The notes below the pieces were generated by a model that had not been told where the DNA came from, did not search any database, and was given only the letters and a program-made list of their open reading frames with translations. Position numbers and translations under genes: made by a program. From Marchantia polymorpha subsp. ruderalis (Eukaryota; Streptophyta; Marchantiopsida; Marchantiales; Marchantiaceae): a DNA stretch of 64,000 nt. Positions 58,885 to 64,000 of the stretch are shown here, piece after piece. Location: contig AP031355.1 in the NCBI GenBank assembly GCA_037833965.1, positions 1,265,501-1,329,500 of the forward strand. The letters are read 5' to 3'. Numbering within the stretch: position 1 is the stretch's first letter; each line of letters opens with the position of its first letter.

Positions 58885-59924
58885 CTTTCATGTTTGACGC
58901 TGTATCGTATTCATTCAGGTCTTCGACATGACCTGGCCAACCACGTAAGCATTCTGTGAGGGACACGTTCAAGGCTTGGATATGAAGAGGCGCGGTCCTC
59001 TGCGGCTGTCTTTGTTTCATGCTACATCCGACAGTTCTCTAGGGGACACCTGGACTCAATGTGGCCATGAGGCCTGATCCCTGAGGTTTGTTACCCCTGA
59101 ACTATATTTCTACTGACCGCGTCGTCGATCACGACGAGGTGGGGACATGGGGAAATTTGACCTTACCTAGGAAAGCAGACAGTGAGCTTACTCGCGGTGA
59201 TGACCTGTTCATCAAGAACAGTTCTGCACTGATGCCGCTTTTGCTGCTGATAAGCTGTGTGGGAAACCCACCGTGTACCCATAGCGACCTTTTTAGATCC
59301 ACCTGATGACGAGCCATGGTGCGACTACAAAAGCTGTTGGCACTTTGGTCATCTTGCCCTCCTTACCAATGGTAATAACCAGGAAAATCTAAGGACGAAT
59401 GGTCGTGAACCAGCCCACGGAGATAAATATTTCAGCGGTCTCCGTCAATGGATGCATCATCGGAGTCCAGGCAGCCATGCTGGGGTTAGGGTTTGGAAAG
59501 GGGGACTTGGGAAACTAACTCCGAACTTGATACACGACTCAGTCACTTGAACCTTGTCACAGTCTAACCTCAAGCGGTCCTGAACGTCTTTCGTTTCGGC
59601 TCATCAACGCGGACCCTTCGGGATTAAGGACAAAAAGGTAGAAGTAATTGAAGCCTTTAAGTCAGAAATCAGGATAATGTGCTCCGGCCGCAGTCATGGA
59701 GATCTAGGCAGTCCTGACCTTACACCCGCATCCGTATACTGAAGATCTCGGCAGAAAAGGTCCAAGGAGGGTTTTGACTTTGATCAACGCGTAGTACAAT
59801 ACTCGCGTCCCTTGTTTGAAGTCAAACGATGCAGTCCAGTTCCAAGGGCAAATCAGCCGCAGCCGCGAGCTGAGCCGCGTGTCAGAACTGGCCTCTCCGG
59901 AGTTCCATGGTTCCATGGCAAACC
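58885..59924 (+). repeat. upstream block of At4g22030-like gene C
   Basis: Counterpart of the blocks before genes A and B. The palindrome TCGTCG-ATCA-CGACGA is at 59122-59137. The proximal 100 bp are slightly shorter than in A and B (GGCCTCTCCGGAG in place of GACCTTGTCTCCGGAG). Confidence 0.6.
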
Positions 59925-59932
59925 TTTATAAG
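59925..59932 (+). promoter_or_regulatory. TATA box of At4g22030-like gene C
   Basis: CCTTTATAAGCAGCAGAAG, about 175 bp above the start codon. Confidence 0.65.
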
Positions 59933-60107
59933 CAGCAGAAGCTCCCAACCCACAACATCATTGTCCAACTACGTACAACACCGACCGAGGACAAGCTCAG
60001 AAGCGTACAGGCTCTCTCATATCCCGATCAAAACCCAAATTTCTATTCTTCAACATCCTTTGCCTAGGCTGTCAATTTCCAAGGGCCACCAGAAACACAT
60101 CACAGAA

Positions 60108-61346
60108 ATGGCACTTTTCGCTGTTTCCTGTGTCTTACCGGTGGATAGTAGTTCGCTTGTTCTTCCCAGATTGGGGCATACAAAATTGCACTCCCAAGAT
60201 CGACATCGCAGTGCGCACATCCGTCCTTCCAACAGACGCACACTCATCAGAGCCGGTTTAGCTTTGACGAAGGAGAAAGTTGTTGACACTGGCAAGGTAG
60301 AATTTGTGCACGACAGGGTTGCCGATTACTCAAAGGGCTGGACAAATGCCATTGGTCTGCCAGACCAGCGCGTCGTCAGTCAATTCGAAGCCCTCTCAGT
60401 GTTGGTGTCGGACAGGGTCGAGATGCACTCAATTCTCGCGTTCCAACGGGACAACTGGAACCGACTCTTCCACAATACCATCACCATGGCCTCCGTTGCT
60501 GCTGCCATCGCCTCGGCCGTTAATGGCGCTTTACCCGCTTCCGGGTTACAGGTCGTGGCGATTGTTCTTGGTATGGGAGCAGCTGCGCTCATGGCGCTCG
60601 TGAGCAAATTCCAGCCGTCACAGCTTGCTGAAGAGCAAAGACATGCTGCTCGCTTCTTCAAGCGATTGGGAGCTGATATAGAGGCCACTTTACAGGTTGA
60701 TCCGCGACTGCGCGGAGAAGCATCTATTTACTGGGAGCAGTCGATCGCCACCGCGCATGCTCTAGACCGAGCTTTTCCCCTGCCACTCACGCCCATTGTG
60801 GTGGAGAAGTTCCCCAAGCAAGTGCATCCATCGAAGATCAGTGGCGATGTAGATCTCGCTCGACCTGAGGTTGAAGTGTCACCAAATTCTCACAAAAATG
60901 GATGGACATGGTCTGCAGTGGAAGACCTCAGGCACACGGCTGAACTTCTGCGCACGTCCGATGTTCCAGAATACACAAGTATGGCCAACGATGCCAAGGG
61001 TCTCAACCTGATTTTGTCGATCACCTCTCCTATGCTCGCTACAGCGGGTGTTGTTTTGAACATGGCTGGCTGTCCAGCTGTAGCTGCAGCAGTTACCGTG
61101 GGCTCCCTGTTCGTGCATACGTTCACACACGCTCTTCAGATGGGCGCTGTGACTGAGGTGTACAGAAACTGCGCGGGCTATTATGCTGCAGTCGAGAGGT
61201 CCATCGATCAAACGCTGCGCTTGCCTGTTGAGCAACGTGAAGATGCAACCATCTTCCAGCAAAAGATCGCAGTGCTACTCGGAAGGAGACCAGCAGTGAC
61301 ACCGATGGTGCCCGTCGGCAGTAAATCTGCCGGAGTTTTGTTCTGA
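60108..61346 (+). CDS. At4g22030-like plastid membrane protein, copy C
   Basis: 412 aa, same length and landmarks as A and B. Private changes include Phe111 (LAFQRDNW), Ile134 (AAAIASA), Leu141-region ALPASG, Ile191 (GADIEATL), His239 (KQVHPSK) and Thr349 (GAVTEVYRNC). All are substitutions in weakly constrained spots, and no gap or stop breaks the frame, so the copy looks functional. Transit peptide end LIRAGLALTKEKVVD is as in copy A. Start chosen as for the other copies. Confidence 0.9.
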   Translation: MALFAVSCVLPVDSSSLVLPRLGHTKLHSQDRHRSAHIRPSNRRTLIRAGLALTKEKVVDTGKVEFVHDRVADYSKGWTNAIGLPDQRVVSQFEALSVLVSDRVEMHSILAFQRDNWNRLFHNTITMASVAAAIASAVNGALPASGLQVVAIVLGMGAAALMALVSKFQPSQLAEEQRHAARFFKRLGADIEATLQVDPRLRGEASIYWEQSIATAHALDRAFPLPLTPIVVEKFPKQVHPSKISGDVDLARPEVEVSPNSHKNGWTWSAVEDLRHTAELLRTSDVPEYTSMANDAKGLNLILSITSPMLATAGVVLNMAGCPAVAAAVTVGSLFVHTFTHALQMGAVTEVYRNCAGYYAAVERSIDQTLRLPVEQREDATIFQQKIAVLLGRRPAVTPMVPVGSKSAGVLF

Positions 61347-61510
61347 AATCCTGATCAGCTGAGCTCATTATAACTTCGGGCCACTGAATAGTGGCCATTT
61401 ATTAGAAGAAGGCATTGGTGATGCTCCTAGATCTTGGATCACCGAACCAATTTTGTCACGATAGGTAGGACTGCAGAGTAAATTCGAACGTCATGGAGCC
61501 CATGGATTAT

Positions 61511-61945
61511 GGGATTCACGACAATAGCAAAAAAGTAGAGAAGTAGCTGTGCAGGGGGATTCCATTACAAATCCCCAGAAGGGTTGTAGAAAGAAAATGT
61601 ACAATGTCATGACAATTCAAAGATGTAAATATCAACGAGTCCGACTTACTGTGAAAAATTCCTCTTCCCATAAAGTTGTGTTATGAGAAAAAGATGTGCG
61701 TCAGTTATGAATATTGCTGCTTCTTCTTCTTGAAGTACTTCTACCTTTTAGTGGGATTCACGACAATAGCAGAAAGTAGAGAAGTAGCTGTACAAGGGAA
61801 TTCCATTACAAATCCCCATATGGGTAGTAGAAAGAAAATGTACGAAAACATGACAATTCAAAACATGTAAATGTCAATGAAACAGACCCAGTGTAAAAGA
61901 TACCTTTCCCCACGAAGTTTTGTGTTCTGAGAATTCGATCTGCGT
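61511..61945 (+). repeat. local direct duplication after gene C
   Basis: About 185 bp starting GGGATTCACGACAATAGCA (61511) recur from 61754, each ending in a CACAAAGTT/CACGAAGTT-GTGT stretch. Genes A and B have one copy only, so this is a private tandem duplication in the 3' flank; the two halves have diverged moderately. Confidence 0.75.
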
Positions 61946-63615
61946 GAGTTGCTAGCACTAGAAATGAAATACAGGTCCCATAGTCAGAGTTCATTGCCAC
62001 TTCTATCACTCCACAAAATCGACAAGGTTACATCCTACGCTTTTCAAGCTGATTCCCGAGTATGTGGTCCACTTCTTATAAACAAAGTGTTGGAGTCTTG
62101 CTTGATTTATTCAAACAAAAGCGAGGCACATTTGACTAACTGCACTACTTTTCGGTGAAAGGTAAACAATCGACATAATTCCGCAGTCAAGTTACTCCTA
62201 AACATGCATAGAAATGTGAACGCTGGACTTTGCTAGGAGCTGCAATCTTTGCCATGCACTGAGCTTCGAGTGGAAAAATTCAACTCGATTACTACAGAGG
62301 TAGTATCAGGTTGAATCCTTCAGACATTTGAGAATCGAGACTCAGTTATTGTAAACGCTCAGTGGTCATTCTCCGTAGACGATATGAAACCCATCAATCT
62401 ACTAGACTACTAACTGGACCTGGGAAACAAACTGGAAGGTGTCGAAGATTATTCAGTGACTTTAGCCTACGTATGTATGGAAAATTGTGATACTCCACTC
62501 GATCTCGCAGGTGGCCAAATTTGTAGAGAACAAATGGACCTGGACGGACAACTTGCTTGACACATGAGTGTTAACAGGGGACGTAGCTTCTGAACGTGTG
62601 CAAAACGAGGACGGTCAGTGGATCTTGCACGCCGCCACATGACACGACAGGCCGCTTCTCACGGGCCTTCCAATGAATACTGAGCAAAACACAAGCTCGG
62701 CACATGGAGATCTTCTGATGTTAATTTGGCGTTTCACGGATGATTCACAGCACACAGCAATGAATTAACATGGCCTTTGTTATCATTTGACAAAAGAAGA
62801 TTCTTTTTCACAGAATCTCTAATAGGTGTCTACTTATCCTCCATTCTCCATTACTAATCATTCCTAGATTTTGCATTCAGGTTTACGAGGTTGCTGTGAT
62901 GGAAGCATGCCGCAAACGAACTAATCCTTCGCTTCAGCTCTGTTCGCATTTCCCTTCATTATCTGTTCATGGTTGAATGACAAAGAATATTTATGGATAG
63001 GCACTCGATAAAATATTTTCAAATTCACGTTGTGGATCCACGTTCATGAAGTCCAATCAGTGCACTTGGATGCATCAATTCCGAATGTTAGGAAGGCATC
63101 GACTCCCCAACATACTACTACGTCATATTGCTGGTGTAAGTGGCCTTTGCAGCATTGATCTTCCAGGACATTCCATCAAGATGGTAATACCGAGGTGCAG
63201 TTTCCAGGAAATCTCCAGACCTCGACTCTCGGTTATTACTGAGTCACCCAGTATGCAGGGCAACAGTTACATCGTCGAGCCACATACTGAGCGACCCAGC
63301 TCAACAGTCCATCCATTCAACGGAAAGTAGGTGCCAGTATCTTCTATGGTCGTTCTGGATCTTCCCTGCATGTGATGATGCAGGTGTTTTGGTTTCCTCC
63401 CCTGTATAACTTGTCGAATGGCGTGTGTTGCGATAACGTTCAGTAGTCCCTACATGCGCTGAAGACAAGAAAGGATATAGAAGATAACAACTGTTGTCCC
63501 AAAACTGTTGGATCGCGACATCGAGAGTTGTTCTCTTTTTTATTTCAAGACTGTATAACAAGGAATTGCATGCCTGTCACATCATAAAAGGTCGTGCATA
63601 TAACAGTTGGAAGAC
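61946..63615 (+). repeat. spacer after gene C, leading to GLP8
   Basis: The same spacer as at 34560-38030 without the 5S insertion. It includes the block 63050-63500 (plus-strand MVIPRCSF-type text). No gene is seen. Confidence 0.6.
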
Positions 63616-63621
63616 CACGTG
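63616..63621 (+). promoter_or_regulatory. G-box CACGTG in GLP8 promoter
   Basis: GACCACGTGAGGATGTTCTT, aligned with the G-boxes of GLP4, GLP6 and GLP7. Confidence 0.55.
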
Positions 63622-63982
63622 AGGATGTTCTTCTCAATCGCAGTGAGTACGATTTGACTTCAGGCCTCAGTTTAATAGTTGGGATTGCAGTAAACTGGCA
63701 AATTGATATGCACTGGGCTGGGCAAATGGATACAACCACCATTTAGTGTCAGTACAAACATCATCATCAAGTGAAGAGTAAGTACAAATTGGGAAGTACA
63801 TTTTTTCAAGAGTTGGTTCGCTTGTACTTGAGCTCGATGAGGTCACCGATGCACAGCAGTTGTCGCTCCACTTTTTGAAACTTCGCGACACGCTGCAGCT
63901 ACAGGCTGGAAAGCTTACATGATGCTCCCTACATGAGTTCCATGGGAAGAAAGAGCCAGAAGTAGTGTATAACTCTCTCGGG

Positions 63983-63990
63983 TATATAAA
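63983..63990 (+). promoter_or_regulatory. TATA box of an off-edge GLP (GLP8)
   Basis: CTCTCGGGTATATAAAGAGG is the same as before GLP6. From the spacing in GLP6, a start codon is expected about 340 bp beyond the right edge. Only the promoter is inside the window. Confidence 0.75.
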
Positions 63991-64000
63991 GAGGCATTCA

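Noticed and set aside
1-64000. CRISPR arrays, operons, riboswitches, tRNA genes
   Set aside because: The window is plant nuclear DNA; no regularly spaced short repeats and no tRNA cloverleaf were found by reading.

Overview
The window looks like the nuclear genome of a land plant, most probably a liverwort of the Marchantia type. Four things point there: germin-like proteins (GLPs) whose mature part has no cysteine, plastid-type homologues of Arabidopsis At4g22030, a 5S rRNA sequence of bryophyte character, and plant copia/LINE debris in AT-rich spacers. The species is an inference; no search could be run.

Left part (1-31.8 kb): five GLP loci in mixed orientation, GLP1 (86-697 +), GLP2 (3058-3669 -), GLP3 (19110-19721 -), GLP4 (24114-24725 +) and GLP5 (26693-27304 -, with one premature stop). 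GLP1/GLP2 and GLP4/GLP5 are tail-to-tail pairs with related spacers, so this looks like a duplicated inverted block. GLP2 and GLP3 are separated by 14 kb of AT-rich DNA holding an old Ty1/copia fossil (6714-15142), a nested gag-like element (8092-11600) and a minus-strand copia fragment (about 16.9-18.4 kb). A gypsy integrase scrap (20.6 kb) and a LINE tail (29.4-30.1 kb) also occur.

Right part (31.8-64 kb): a tandem array with a unit of about 8.4 kb. Each unit is [At4g22030-like gene] - [spacer] - [GLP with a 5'-UTR intron]. The At4g22030-like genes are at 33008-34246, 51748-52986 and 60108-61346 (all +, all 412 aa). The GLPs are at 38741-39352 and 56607-57218; a third begins just beyond the right edge, since its TATA box is at 63983-63990. 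The first unit is lengthened by about 1 kb of AT-rich DNA carrying a 5S rRNA gene and by an 8.3-kb copia fossil (39920-48202, flanked by TGAGT). That fossil in turn holds a GC-rich element (40844-45713, flanked by ATTGT) with an open 851-codon coiled-coil reading frame.

Most notable: (1) two unrelated secreted/plastid gene families co-amplified as one unit, with orphan spacers showing that further units once existed; (2) two copies of a TG...CA-bounded element with exact 5-bp target duplications, no visible terminal repeats, and an internal long gag-like/coiled-coil ORF, which looks like a giant LTR-like unit that itself encodes a protein; both copies sit inside copia gag regions. The GLPs are predicted to be extracellular manganese cupins. 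The At4g22030-like proteins are predicted plastid membrane proteins of unknown function. No direct functional link between them can be read from the sequence.
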